Source: Agrypnia vestita (Eukaryota; Arthropoda; Insecta; Trichoptera; Phryganeidae). Taken from it: 64,000 bases of DNA. The position numbers and the translations under genes were made by a program. Below the pieces are notes generated by a model. That model saw only the letters and a program-made list of their open reading frames with translations. It had not been told where the DNA came from and ran no database searches. The DNA lies in contig JADDOH010000141.1 in the NCBI GenBank assembly GCA_016648135.1, positions 124,001 to 188,000 of the forward strand, read 5' to 3'. Below are positions 22,202 through 33,605 of the stretch, in pieces (the stretch's first letter is position 1; every line of letters begins with the position of its first letter).

Positions 22202-22675
22202 ACTAGCTGCAACTCGTCAAAAATGTTGCAAAAATGCAAAATTATGTCGGTTCCCAAAGAATAAGTATTAACTAATTTATAGCCGACACCCATGAAATAG
22301 TAATAACGACTTTTATCGAAATATTTGAATTCTTTTTTATATTTTCCCTGTCGACAGTTAAATGTACTATTCTAAACCCTGCGAATTGGGCCGAACATGA
22401 AATGGTTTGCGTCCTTGCTAAGACTTATATGTACAGTATTTTTGACGAGTAATGCAGCCTCGGCGATAGCAATATAGCTATCGTTGCCGCCTTCTGGTTT
22501 GCTGGCCCGGGGTTCAAGACGTCTTCACTCCGTTCACTACGGCCGTTTACTTTGTTTTTTTACCGTGAATTCAAACGAAATTACGGACTTTACACGAAGT
22601 TACAGGGACATACAGACAGATGGACGGGCTGGCGGACGAACAGACGGACGACGTTTTTACAAATTATTATATTTA
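22202..22675 (+). repeat. Dispersed repeat family G, copy A, with (GACG)n tract
   Basis: The block shares ordered modules with 59060-59700: ACTAGCTGCAACTCGTCAAA, then TATAGCCGACACCCATGAAA, then AACGACTTTTATC, then ATGGTTTGCGTC, then ACACGAAGTTACAGG followed by a GACG/GACAGA-rich simple repeat. Order and spacing agree up to a SINE-like insertion in the other copy. Confidence 0.8.
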
Positions 22676-22754
22676 GATGAAACTTTTATTGGTGAACTGA
22701 CAATTCTTAATTAACACATCGTTCCTTGAAAAAAAAACTTTAAGGGAGAATCTT

Positions 22755-22850
22755 AATTTCGGAGATCTGCTACCGGGATTTGAACCCGGGATCTTTTAGT
22801 AACGATAGAATGCTTTTTCAGCTGAATTATAATCGACTTGCTGTCAATAA
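22755..22850 (-). pseudogene. tRNA-Asn-like sequence (minus strand)
   Basis: On the minus strand a T-arm CCGGG-TTCAAAT-CCCGG and a box B GGTTCAAATCC are intact, and a 7-nt anticodon loop reading TCGTTAC would give anticodon GTT (Asn). The anticodon stem has a mismatch and the acceptor stem does not close cleanly. I take it as a tRNA pseudogene or SINE head, not a working tRNA gene. Confidence 0.45.
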
Positions 22851-23089
22851 TATATTTGCTCTTATTAGAAAGCAACCATATATTTTTGTTACATTATTAT
22901 TAACATGGAACAATGTAAGCATATTTACATATGTTAACAATCGCAACTTTATCAATAAAACGTGCATTTATCATTTTAATGTAAAATAAAAATAAATTAA
23001 ATTCTCCAGGTACAAAAATGTACTGAACGTTTTATTCTAAAATAAAAAAAACATGTAAACATAGAACAAATCTAACAAGGTCTACAAGG

Positions 23090-23150
23090 CGGCAATAGAA
23101 AGATCCCAGGTTCAAATCCGGAGAGAGATCTGTTATTTTGGAAGGAAAAA
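23090..23150 (+). repeat. Second tRNA-like T-arm, inverted relative to 22755
   Basis: AAGATCCCAGGTTCAAATCC, then GAGAGAGATCTG, mirrors the minus-strand T-arm region at 22763-22800 (AGATCTGCTACCGGGATTTG). The two scraps face each other about 300 bp apart, as paired ends of one insertion or two SINE copies would. Confidence 0.45.
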
Positions 23151-23651
23151 TGTGTTCTTTTTAATTTTATTTTTATAAAAATAAACGTTTTTAAATATAT
23201 AATTTAAGAAGTCTTTTTCTAGCAGCCAAAATGCCCCCAGATAGGATTAAAATGATACAGGTGACACGTTTATAGAATATTCCCTAAAAGACTACATATA
23301 AAATCATGATTATATATTAAGCACAGATATTTAGAAAATATTATAAGCATAGACGGATCACAGAAAAAATGTATATTAAGTGACATAAAGAGAAGAGGAA
23401 ACGGATATCTGGGAAAGCTCATAGTAGGAAATGTGCTTCATACTTGGATAACTCAAGTTATAACAACCAAGTTTATTTTCACACTATACCTAATTGAATT
23501 ATATTATTAAATCTGGATGTAAATGGAATTTATTTTATTTGTATCCCAGCACAAAAATTGTTTATAATTGATAAATTATACTCCAATAAGCAGAATAGCA
23601 GCAGGAAAATTATATTCTAATAATTCTGATTTTTATTTTCTAGTATATATT

Positions 23652-23740
23652 ATATCCTGATGAAGGAAACATTGCCCCCGAAATATGTTGGTACTTTCAA
23701 CAAATAAGTGGTGAAAAAAAGTTTATTCTCATTAAATACT
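23652..23740 (+). ncRNA. Hammerhead-like motif with family downstream block
   Basis: CTGATGA (23657-23663) and GAAA (23680-23683) are intact, followed by ATATGTT. Helix I pairs TATC with GGTA. Helix II is decayed to about two pairs. AAGTGGTGAAAAAAAGTTTA follows at about 23707, the same module as in the other copies. Confidence 0.5.
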
Positions 23741-23929
23741 AAATCATTTGTTTCTAATCCTTTTGGAAACCATTTACTTCACACAAAAAACAAACAATAA
23801 TAATACATGATCGTTTACGTGGATGGAAAACATAAACCACATTATCACTACTTGAGTCAAATTATATTTTATATTTTACTACTAAGACAAGGTACCCAAT
23901 GCATAAATCCTCAGTACACAACCTGTGAC

Positions 23930-24140
23930 AACCATGACATTGTGTAATGGAACGGGCAGAGAAGGCGTTTCTGAAGGGACCATGTCGAGAGAATGGACCA
24001 GACAAGACTTCGCATTGCCGTGATGCGCGGATGCAGAGGGGCGCCGATCGCCAGGAAGAGCTGGAGAGAAAGCTGGACATCACAAGACCAGGACTGACCT
24101 GTCAATACAGATTAAGGATCTAGTAAAAGAAGAAGAGGAA
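23930..24140 (+). pseudogene. LINE ORF2 C-terminal scrap with AAG-rich tail
   Basis: One frame reads GHVERMDQTRLRIAVMRGCR with short gaps, then RKSWRESWTSQDQ, resembling the 'GHV.RM...R......GRR..GRP+.+W' motif of non-LTR ORF2 ends. It ends in an AGAAGAAGAGGAAGAAG tract. Confidence 0.5.
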
Positions 24141-25040
24141 GAAGATTTTACTACTAAGTATGCTTATTTGAAATACATGTAGTAATATATAAAATATAAT
24201 TAAACTCAACATAGTTTATGTTTTCCAATCACATAAATGATCATCATGAATATTCGCTTCAATTTTAACGCCAAAACCATCAATAATACAATATTAATAC
24301 AATTGTACTCGTATTTAGTAGTAAAAATGAAATCAGAATTTAAGCAACAATGGAACATTCTAAATACACTTATGCTTGTCAGTATGCTTGATTTTTTTTT
24401 ACAATGTATAGTTGAGATTAGTTATATAGCTAGTTCTGAAATAAGTCCATAACGCATAAAGACTTGTACCTCTCGATAATACGGTTGCCCACTGTAGAAA
24501 ATAAATCGAAGCAAAAAATTCTAGAAAAATCGCTTTCCAGTTGTTTTAGACGTACATAGATGAGATGATAGATGTCGGGAACAAAGTGAAAGAAAGTGGC
24601 TTAACATTTCTTTGAAATAAAACGTGATGTTAATTCACATGAACCACGCTGATAAGGTCGGTGGCCTGATGAGCAATTGTTGGCAGTGTTATGCCGCAAC
24701 AAATATACATTGGAATCTTTAATATTAATTTTAGTGAATTATGTACGTTCCTTGTACAGCATATTTATTTATTATACAGGTGACTCATAGCTAGTTGAAA
24801 AAACTTTACAGGTTTATTCCTGCTTTGATAATGAGTCGAAAATGTTAAAGCAACCATTATATCAATAGTTCCTTAAGGAGATATGCAACATCAAAGTTCA
24901 GCATTTTTCTCCAATACTTCGGACTCATTTTTTTGCAAAAAATTAAACTTTCATTAGAGTTACATATATCAATTTTAATAGAAGTCCAATAAAATAATAC
25001 TATCTTTTAAATTTAAAATAGATTTTTTTTACGGAAAAGA
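24141..25040. other. AT-rich stretch with a dispersed-repeat segment
   Basis: Around 24780-24860 the phrase TTCCTGCTTTGATAATGAGTC and its surroundings match, on the opposite strand, the region 41150-41250. The rest shows nothing that I can support. Confidence 0.4.
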
Positions 25041-25046
25041 TTTTTT

Positions 25047-25116
25047 TCTTTTTAAGGAAAAATGTATTTTTGTGATTTTGCGTTTTATCACAAAAATACA
25101 TTTTTCCTTAAAAAGA
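25047..25116. repeat. Perfect 30-bp stem-loop
   Basis: The left arm 25047-25076 is the exact reverse complement of 25087-25116, with a 10-nt loop (tttgcgtttt). The arm core is AAGGAAAAATGTATTTTTGT. Thirty uninterrupted pairs is far beyond chance even at this base composition. It lies about 1.2 kb upstream of cuticle gene 2. Confidence 0.92.
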
Positions 25117-25289
25117 CTTGCTTTGGAACGAAATTTTTAAAAATTAAAAATTCTTTTATAAAAAATAGGTTTGGCTTACACGTCTTAATCATGCACGAAT
25201 AACTTAATTCAGTGCATTATAAATGTGCCTTAAATATATGCGAGGGTGGGAATATTTCCGCTGTTTCTCAATCTAATATCTGTAGGTAC

Positions 25290-25800
25290 ATTTTTTTATT
25301 CAGAATATTTTGAGTGCATCCAAATTTTTCAGAACAGTATCGGATTTTGTCACAGGGACATCATTAAATTGATTAATGATGTCTCTGTGACGTCTGTGAT
25401 GTCTGTGTGAATAATATTTCTGGCATATCCTAGTGTAATGCTAGTAATGCCGAAGAATTTCACTACACAGATAAAGGATGTTGCTAACAAACTCCAAAAA
25501 TCGAATATAGATGTCTCATTAGCGACATATGTGGTCATTTAAGGGGAATGAAAAAGCTTTGGTGCCGGCCGCGCTGAGGATTGTTGAAAATCATATGTGA
25601 AACGTAGCGTATAATTTAAATATACTTGTATACTACTTCCAAAAATTAGTAGACATAGTATATTCTATCATGGTGGAAATAGCGAACGTTACATTGTGTA
25701 AAGTGATCACTTAATCCAGCCGTACGATAGATCATAAGCTCTATGTACACCCAAAGACTTCTACACCTACAATTTTTTTACTCTGTGGTGTCACGTTAAT
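25290..25800. mobile_element. Foldback element, family F copy 3
   Basis: The outer module TCAGAATATTTTGAGTGCAT at 25301 is followed by TTTGTCACAGGGACATCATT and its mirror (AATGATGTCTCTGTGACGTC). The right half at 25690-25790 has GTAAAGTGATCACTTAATCC, then 'atgtacacccaaagacttctacacctac', then a CTCTGTGGTGTCAC end. Confidence 0.7.
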
Positions 25801-25930
25801 ATTTTTAAACTGAACTAAGCACTCGTGGTATAAAAATACGACTAATTTTCTGATATTCAGGAATGAAGCTCGATCGCCAAGCGTGTATCCTAACCATCAG
25901 AGCAAGCATGTCTTTGTATCGATCAATTAT
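25795..25930 (-). mobile_element. Decayed tRNA-derived SINE, family S copy 6
   Basis: On the minus strand, CTTGCTCTGATGGTTAGGAT matches the head and GATCGAGCTTCATTCC the box B area. TTAGTCGTATTTTTATACCA then matches the body of the better copies. It abuts the right end of a family F element. Confidence 0.5.
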
Positions 25931-26098
25931 TATCTCATTTCCAAGCTCAAATAAATCGCGCGTCCAATTATCTCAAGCTTTCGTATCGCGTATAAAAAGT
26001 GTCGGAAGAGCCGTCATGATTGTGTGAGTGTGTGATGTGTGTGCCAAGTGTGAGTGGGGGATGGGCCGCTGGAGAGGGGGTCGTGTGTGGCGCTTGTT

Positions 26099-26136
26099 TA
26101 TAAATATGAGTCAGAGCCGCGGCTCGAGGCAATCAG
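26099..26136 (+). promoter_or_regulatory. Probable core promoter of cuticle gene 2
   Basis: TATAAATA lies at 26099-26106, and AATCAGCCCG with a TCAG initiator at 26133-26136 would place +1 at 26135, 36 bp from the first T. A second TATAAAAA at 25991-25998 could drive an alternative start. A TG-rich, then G-rich, stretch (26025-26085) lies between them. Confidence 0.6.
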
Positions 26137-26213
26137 CCCGAGTTAACCTTGGCCGAGACATTTCAGCCGGTGCAGTCCACTTTACTTTTCACTCATTTCG
26201 GTGATCAACTTTC

Positions 26214-26231
26214 ATGCATCAATTTGGGTGA
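26214..26231 (+). promoter_or_regulatory. Five-codon upstream ORF before the gene 2 start
   Basis: ATG CAT CAA TTT GGG TGA reads from 26214 and ends 11 nt before the main ATG at 26243. If transcription starts near 26135 this uORF is in the leader. It could reduce translation of the main frame. Confidence 0.45.
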
Positions 26232-26242
26232 CAATTTGTACA

Positions 26243-29200
26243 ATGCAATTTTGGAAGGTACGATAAAGCTTTTTGATATGAACGCATGTGCGATACTTAA
26301 TATCTCCAATTGAAATAATTCAAAATTTTAATTCAATTATATGCGAATTACTATTTTATAAAAAGTTTTCCAATAAATTTTTGCAATTTGTAATAGTTAG
26401 ATAAAAATTTTAAACTTACACTTCAAGTGTTTTAAATGTTAGTTTTCCATTATAATATATGTTTGTATTAATTTGCTTCCAAATAACTTTTTTATTTGTG
26501 TTTAAACTACTCTGCGTAACAGTTATAATGGAGTTTACTTCCTACCATCGTCTTCCTGGTGCAAAAATATGAATACATCTAAATCTATTAATTTACTTTC
26601 ATAATTGCATGTTAATTATTGAATTATGTTACATTCACCAATCAATAAGTTAAATTGAATATGGCATTCTTAAAAATAAAGATTCAGGTAAAGTCCAGGA
26701 TTTACATATTCTACATTTTTATGTTAAGAATTTCAAAAATATTTTTAACATTCGGAAAGCCATTTTTAGCGTTGTTTATTATTTTTTCGTTGTTTGCATT
26801 TTATTTATCTAAATTTTAACAAATAATTAGAATTGAATATTTGTAATTTTTCTATTGATTAAATCAATAATATTCTCATTTACCAAACTTTAATTTTCTT
26901 TTAATGATATTACTATCGTGATTGTTTACATCTTGTCAATTACTCATCTCCCTTTTAAGATAATGTAATATTTATGTCAATATAGGGAGAAAAGTAACTT
27001 AAAATGAATGCTTTTTAGCAATAATATTTTTATGAAATCATTTATCTTTTGTCGTGTGTTTTATGAAATGGATTCGATTATTAAATGTGTTACGTAAACG
27101 GGTTCGTTTCGAAAAATATTCATTGTATGCTGTTAAAACTCCATTATTGAATTGAGTTTTAACAGCATACAATAAATTTTAAAATTAATTTAATTTAATA
27201 TTATTTGGTATCGTTGAAATATTCTAATTAATTTTCAGCAATGGATACTGATAGCAACGGTTATTGTCACCTGTGTCGCCATGTCGCCAGAAGAAATCCA
27301 CACCTACGCGCCAGAATACGTAAGTACATATAATAAACTTTAAAAATCAATAATGAACCATCTTTTATGTTGATATATTTTAAATTTTTTTCTTTACACT
27401 AAAGATAATGTAATATGTTTCTTCCCCTTCAACAAATTATGTACCTATATGGTTACATTAAAATTAATATATTTTTTTTATATTTATATTTAAACATCAC
27501 ATTTATTTTGCTGAATTACTCTTAATTCTAATTAATAGTCTTCCTAATGAAATGAAGACTATTTATGTAATCTAAATTCTTAAGAATCATAATCCTTTAT
27601 TGTAAATATATTAACTATTTATTGTCTGAATATTTTTAAACTAATCTCTATTGAGAGTAATACAAAAGAATTACTTATTATATCATACTTTTTATAGTAG
27701 GCTATAGGGTTTATCTATTTAAATAAATGAAATTATCCGAAAAAAACATATTCAATAAAAACTACGTGTTTTTTAGAGAACAATAAAACTTTTTATATTT
27801 CTATGCTACAAATAAATATTCAACACAAAATAATATTAAATATTACCGAAACAATATGAAAAAGTCAAAAGAGAAATCGACATTACAATAGATAAATGAT
27901 TATAAGTTGAGGGATTTATTTTGAACTAGAAAAAAATGTTATGTTTCAATTCGATATGTACATATGTAGGATACAAAATATTGCTGTAATGGCTCTTATC
28001 ACTAAATCTTCTTGCCGTTTTACCCCCGTCCTCTTGTACCGTTCTCATTCATGTAAGGCCAGCATTTTCCCTCAGGTCTTCAACCCACCACACCACTTTT
28101 TTCGCCACTATAGATCATAATATCACTTAATATGAGTTAACATAATTTATTAATAAAAATCATAATCGATTGCTACTTATTCATATATATTCCACTCATA
28201 AATTTCTCCTTTATGCTCCTCTTTTTCAAATATTGTTATCTTTCCTTATTCGTTCATCTGCAGCTATCTACGAAGAAAAAAATTAATATAATGGAACTAC
28301 GAAGTTATCAGGTCGACATAGGAGAAAAGATTTGTTACGCGTACCTAAATATATGGCTAAAAATATTTCTTACCCTCCATGGTTGTAATGAACTCAATGA
28401 GTAAAGGTTATACAATAAAAATATGGAAACATTAAGATTGTTATTAAATTATTATTTTTAAAAGTTCATTATTACTTAGCACTTTTTTCACCATAAATAA
28501 AATTATTTATGTTGAATATTTTAACTTTGAGTAAAGTAAAAGATAAAGCTTTTTCAATAAAATTTATTTGTATTCAATGTAAAATGTGATTGTGATGACT
28601 TATGTAATTAATAAGAATATACTTTGTTTACATCACTAATTTGTTGAAAATACCAAAAATTTTCTGGGGCAATGGTCCTTTCTTCAGGATACAACGTGTA
28701 CTGAAATAAAAATGAAATGTATAAACATAATCAAATACAAAAATAAATAAAAGAGAGCTGAATAACCTTGATCAGAAAAATATTATATTATAGTTAATTT
28801 TATATTCATAAATAACAAAATCAATTTTGTAAATAGTTTTTATTTTTATTATGGGTAGAATCGGTGAATTTTAAATTGTATAAAGTGATCACATAAGCCA
28901 GCCAAATGATAGGTCGGTATTTAGCCCTATAAACATTCAAAGACTTCCATACCTACTCTTCCATATACTGAGCTATTTCTGCTCATCATAAATTCACTTA
29001 GACTTCTACAGTATATCTCGATTGGTTATTTAATAAATAAAAAGCTGTAGTGCAAAGTTATAAAAATTTTACTCTACCTTACCGCAAGACAAAATATATT
29101 TTATACTTTACGCGATAATTCCCTTAATTAAATTCAAATTTTATTTTTATAAATTGCATACCTACTTCGTATAATTTTGTACACGTATTATTCTTACATT

Positions 29201-31921
29201 TCTGTGCACCTTTTGTTATAGTATGTGTAGTATATGTTTAACACATATAACTTTTTCATTAACTGTACTTTTCTTAAAAGATACCTTTTAGCTTTTTCCA
29301 ATAAGCTCTTCAATAATTCTAATTGATTCCATTTTCCATCAATGAGTGACATTCAGTGATTAGCGTCACATATCGCATGGCGGCGTGGTGGACATAGCTA
29401 ATATCTCCTTCTACATCAACGATGTACATGTAGAAAACACGTCTAGTCATCAATGGCCATGATCTCTCTACTATCGTATATTATATAAAGTAAACTTTTC
29501 TTTTCTTACATAAAATTACGTCTTATGAACGAGCAAAATTTATTAAATAATTCTTGGAAACCATATTTTTCACCATGTAGTTGGAGTTTTAATATTTTTT
29601 TGCTGTTTATAAAAAATAAGAAGAGTGTTTGTATATTTTTGTACAAAATGAGCATAGATATCTTATGCAAAATTGAAATTCACAAAATACATTTATAAAC
29701 TTTATACATTTCTGTGTATTCCTTAAATGATTATAATTTATTATTTATTGCATAAAAGATCAATTTTCTCCTTTTGAAAATCAACTTTTTCAGAATATTA
29801 CTTTTAGGAAAAGATTTTTTTTACATTTTATCTAAAATTATCTCTTTTATACAAACACAGAATACTTTTTATTAATATATTTTGTTGTGTGAAACAAACA
29901 CATTGCAGGATGCGGTTTTCATGGTGTTAAATGAAATGTAATTCTTTGCGTATCAACTTTCTCTATTATTATAAAAACAATATACATAATAATAAATATA
30001 CATTTGAATTTTTCAAATAATCATAAAATAATATTACAGATTAATAGAGTTATCTATAGTGATTATTCCAAATTATACACACGCATTGTTAAATTTTAAC
30101 AGGCATCTTATACCACAGATCACAAATCCTAAAATTATTTTAAATCCAGTAAATAATAATTAATGTATATTGTAATGTTAACAAAATACAATTTGAGTAT
30201 TTTTTATTGTATTAAGATCTCAACAAAGCTATCGAATTCAATCCAGTTCTTTGCGAGAGTAACTTTCTATGTTGAGAGCGTAACATTGTGACAGATCTCC
30301 CATAGCACAGCTACCCGTTACTTTCTTGCGAGAACATTTCTCAGGCGAGGACTCTCTACCTATCGATCTACAGAAAACCTGAATCAAAAACGAGTTTTGT
30401 GTTTAGCTAGCGCTACGCATTGTACTCTCTTTTCACTGCAAAAAATAAACAACATTAATTAAAGTATTTAGTTTTTTATGCAATGTCATAATTAGTATAT
30501 TTAAACAAAGTACACCATACCATTTAATATCAACATAAAATACAATAGAGATTTAATAAGTTGACTAATTTTACAATTTTTTTTTTTGAAAATTAACTTA
30601 ATTTTGGAGAAAATTAATATAGACTTTTATTTTTTCAGAGCAATCCATCATACTCCTTTAGTTACGGAGTGAAAGATTTTCATACAGGAGACGTTAAATC
30701 CCAATGGGAATCCAGGGATGGCGATCTTGTCAAAGGTATTGCTTTAAATAATTATATAAAGTATTTACCTTCATTTGTTATGCAGAGATATAATACTACA
30801 TATTTATTTCATTATTTTTCCTAGGACACTACAGCATTTTGGAGCCCGACGGGTCTGTAAGGTCTGTAGATTATACGGCTGATTCAAAACATGGTTTCAA
30901 TGCTGTTGTTAAAACAGAAGGTCCTAACATCCATCCAATTTCTGAAGAAGTTCCTTTATCTAGTCATCAGAAACAAGCTGCACGAGCTTATCCGCAGCCT
31001 AAGAAAATATTATTGGACGAAAGTAAATCTAAACTTATGTTCGCAAACCCAAACCTTAAAAGTCTCAGTCATGTGGAAGAAGTCAAACCTCACAGAGAAC
31101 CCGATTTCAAAGTAAGTTCCGATGCCAAACTAATTCCAAATTATCCCAAATTTAAGGAATCAACTGTTCAAGTCAAACCACAGTCATTCGATTTAAAAGA
31201 ATCTTTCGCAAATTTCCCGAGCTATGAAAACATTCCGCTTCAATTCAATATAGATACGATAGACACTCCTAAAGATGCGTATGACAGTGGTGACAAAAAT
31301 CTTCGTTTTGAAAGTGAAAAATTCAAAAAGCCAAAACTCACACTAGGAAGCTTCAAACCATCCGATATGGGAGTCGCTGATTTGAGCAAAAATGCCGAAT
31401 TATTCCGAAATTTCGAAAGCGGTTATAAGTTTTCTGACCTGATGAGCGGTTATAAATTTCCCGAGTCACTAGTCAAAAACGCTTTAATGTTTTCTGAGCC
31501 CATTATCGAAGGAGGATTTAAGCCGCTCTCTGCGAGTTTTGGAGAAAGTGTAATCAAACTAAAGCCCGCTCCGGCGAACCTGCACGACTTCGAGTTCAAC
31601 TCGTACATAGAACCTCAACATTCCAAACCCATCTATGGAAAGCCGAAGGAAGAGAGACCGAGAAAGAAGCCATTCACCACTCCCGGCCTGTCGCACTACG
31701 CCACCCGCGGGAAGCATCACTTCACGCACGGTAAAGCGCGAAAACCGGAGTACTCGCACTACTTTGCCAGCAGTAAATCTAGCGGAACCCCTATGTTCTC
31801 ATCGGCTCCTGGGGACATGTCAGTAGCTCAGAAGTCAGCAGCGACAAGGATTATAAGAGATCTTTTAAATCAAGGTGGCTACGGTATGAGGTATTCTTCT
31901 AAACAAGAAGGATATTTCTAA
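26243..31921 (+). CDS. RR-2 cuticular protein with long C-terminal extension, 429 aa, four exons
   Basis: This is a secreted chitin-binding cuticle protein. Exons are 26243-26257, 27239-27319, 30639-30735 and 30825-31921; all introns are GT-AG with phases 0, 0 and 1, the same as in the gene at 16684. The start MQFWK continues into a hydrophobic signal peptide ([14 protein letters not shown]) of about 20 residues. Residues 36-98 form the RR-2 domain: [46 protein letters not shown]. Residues about 99-429 are an extension not seen in gene 1, rich in Lys, Ser, Phe and Pro, with two GYKF repeats near 264 and 273 and a basic, His/Tyr-rich stretch near 350-385. I recognise no second domain there. 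Most RR-2 proteins are 100-250 aa, so this one is long. The ATG has A at -3. Codons before about 31555 are AT-rich, then a GC-rich block follows. Confidence 0.95.
27122..27173. repeat. Perfect 20-bp stem-loop in intron 1 of cuticle gene 2
   Basis: ATTGTATGCTGTTAAAACTC (27122-27141) is the exact reverse complement of 27154-27173, with a 12-nt loop. It ends 64 nt before the exon 2 acceptor AG (27237-27238), a region where branch points usually lie. Confidence 0.9.
28000..28110 (-). pseudogene. LINE ORF2 scrap in intron 2 of cuticle gene 2
   Basis: The minus strand reads [20 protein letters not shown] with a frame jump, a motif of RTE-like ORF2 ends ('RW.DDL....G..W...AQDR'). It is short, and opposite in sense to the host gene. 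Confidence 0.5.
28622..28694 (-). ncRNA. Hammerhead-like motif, partly decayed, in intron 2 of cuticle gene 2
   Basis: On the minus strand CTGAAGA (28681-28687) is preceded by TTGTATC, as in the copy at 53134, and followed by a GGACCATTGCCCC helix II and GAAA (28661-28664). The family block ACTTTGTTTACATCACTAAT lies on + at 28622-28641. Helix II and the palindrome after GAAA are altered. Confidence 0.45.
28860..29040. mobile_element. Foldback element, family F copy 4 (right half), intronic
   Basis: TATAAAGTGATCACATAAGC, then 'catagccctataaacattcaaagacttccatacctac'-like sequence and a TATATCTCGATTGG end match the right halves of the other family F copies. It lies in intron 2 of gene 2. Confidence 0.65.
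29041..30638. other. Rest of intron 2 of cuticle gene 2
   Basis: AT-rich intronic sequence. I find no exon, RNA or strong repeat in it. Confidence 0.5.
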
Positions 31922-32598
31922 TCAACACTCTCTTATAGATAGATGTTTAATTTATTATTGTTTGTATCGTTATTTTTTGTAAAAAATGTTATCTAGGTAG
32001 AGAATTAGTCCTCGGTGTTACGTTTTGCGTACTCGAGCTTTTTAGTTTACCTGAATGATTAGCTTAAGATTGAATTACGTTGTCATTGTTAAGAAAACAC
32101 TTTATTTCATTATATTTTTAACATTTAATGTAAATTTAAATTCATAATGCATTTAATTATTTTTAAATATTTATGCAAACTTTCTCATGTGAATTTAAAA
32201 ACGATACCAAATTTTAATATTTACGAAGGTATTTAAAAATGTAAAGAAATTGGTATGCCGGAATCTGAATAATTTTAACATAGTTTTTCTTGTTTTATGG
32301 TGCTTAATGTTTAGTCATGTTGAATAATTGATAAATGTGATATTATTGTTCAGTAGTGATATTATTATTATTAACTTTTTAAATGGCAAGAGCATAGGTA
32401 TTGCAGATGTACGATTCAACATGATTTTCTGTGACGTTTATTTAAAATCAATCGGCTGTGTATATTGAAACTTTCCATAAACTAGGGTGTGGATAAAAAT
32501 TTATTTTCCTTGGCATTTAAAATGTTAGCAATAAAAATATAGAAAAGAGATCCCAAAAAGTTATATTTGTTTAAGTTTATACCCAATTTTTGAAGTGC

Positions 32599-32608
32599 AA
32601 TAAATAAA
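32599..32608 (+). terminator. Polyadenylation signal of cuticle gene 2
   Basis: AATAAATAAA (two overlapping AATAAA hexamers) occurs 678 nt after the stop codon and is followed by a T-rich stretch (TTGTTTTATT) about 25 nt later. It is the best-formed signal in the 3' flank. Confidence 0.6.
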
Positions 32609-32639
32609 CCGTTAATTTAAGAGAACCTCAATTGTTTTA

Positions 32640-33530
32640 TTCAAACATAAGGTAACGTAGATAAGATAAGTAAACGTAGACATATCGTATATTATATTGC
32701 AGGTAAAAAGTTTAATCCATTTTTATAAAACCTATAAGTGAAGTGACCGCTGTACGCATTTGGTGTATTCCAATAAGTATAATGATAATAATTCTTATTA
32801 TAAAAATTATAAAACAAAGAAATAAAAATAAGTATCAATCTGTTTATTTTCTAACTCTAACTTTACCTAGGTCCAAAATTCTAATCAGTAGTAGGTAAAT
32901 ATTTTTGTTAATATTATAGGTCATAATTAATTCAAAATATATATACAAAGACTGCAAGTATTCTTATGATTAAGGTTCCAATTGATGCTGTTTTAAGAAA
33001 CAAAAAAATATTTGAATCACTCAATATTCGGTATATATAACTAAATAAAAATGTGATGATCTTCGCAGAAGCCTTTTCAATGTATATATTATATTAATTT
33101 TTTTCAGATAATGCGTATCTTTAAAAAAATAATTTATTATCTCTAAATTGACTTATCCCAATCTTTGATGACGATAATTTTACATATTATAAAACAACGG
33201 ATGCGGTTTCACTATTCAGTTTGTTGAGTTTGTGATTCTTTCTGTACGTTGACCGAGTTGTTTCTGCCATGCAACCCCCACCTTGACGAGACTTGTTGTT
33301 GAGTCAAGTAATGATGTATTATGTGCGTATGTTAGAACGGAAATGCCTTGAGAAAATCACCGATGTTAATGAGCATGGGAAACAATAATTCAAATAAATA
33401 TATTAATCCTAATACGGGTTGATGGCGATGTTTTCATTACAGGTTTTATTGTACCTTGAAAATCTTCATAATCGTATCATCACGTACGTACAGATATTAG
33501 GGAGCATTAAAATATTATAAAATCTTTGAA
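32640..33530. other. AT-rich non-coding stretch
   Basis: Nothing supportable is visible after the gene 2 polyadenylation signal. Confidence 0.4.
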
Positions 33531-33532
33531 TT

Positions 33533-33605
33533 GTGCCCTCGTAGCCTAGTGGGCAAGACACTGGCTTCTCACACCGGGTTCCGGCTCGATTCCCGGTGAG
33601 GTCAC
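33533..33605 (+). pseudogene. tRNA-like sequence (SINE head or tRNA pseudogene)
   Basis: GTAGCCTAGTGGGCAAGACA has a box A look and GGCTCGATTCC is a box B-like T-arm. GTGCCCTC and GAGGTCAC can pair as an acceptor stem with one mismatch. The insert between anticodon stem and T-arm is irregular. No SINE body follows that I can match elsewhere in the window. Confidence 0.4.

Noticed and set aside
22755..22850. Functional tRNA-Asn gene
   Set aside because: The T-arm is good but the acceptor and anticodon stems do not close; best treated as a pseudogene or SINE head.
25047..25116. microRNA precursor
   Set aside because: A perfect 30-bp stem without bulges and a short loop is more like a simple palindrome; no further evidence.
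33533..33605. Functional tRNA gene
   Set aside because: Acceptor stem pairs but the variable region is irregular and no clean anticodon arm is seen.
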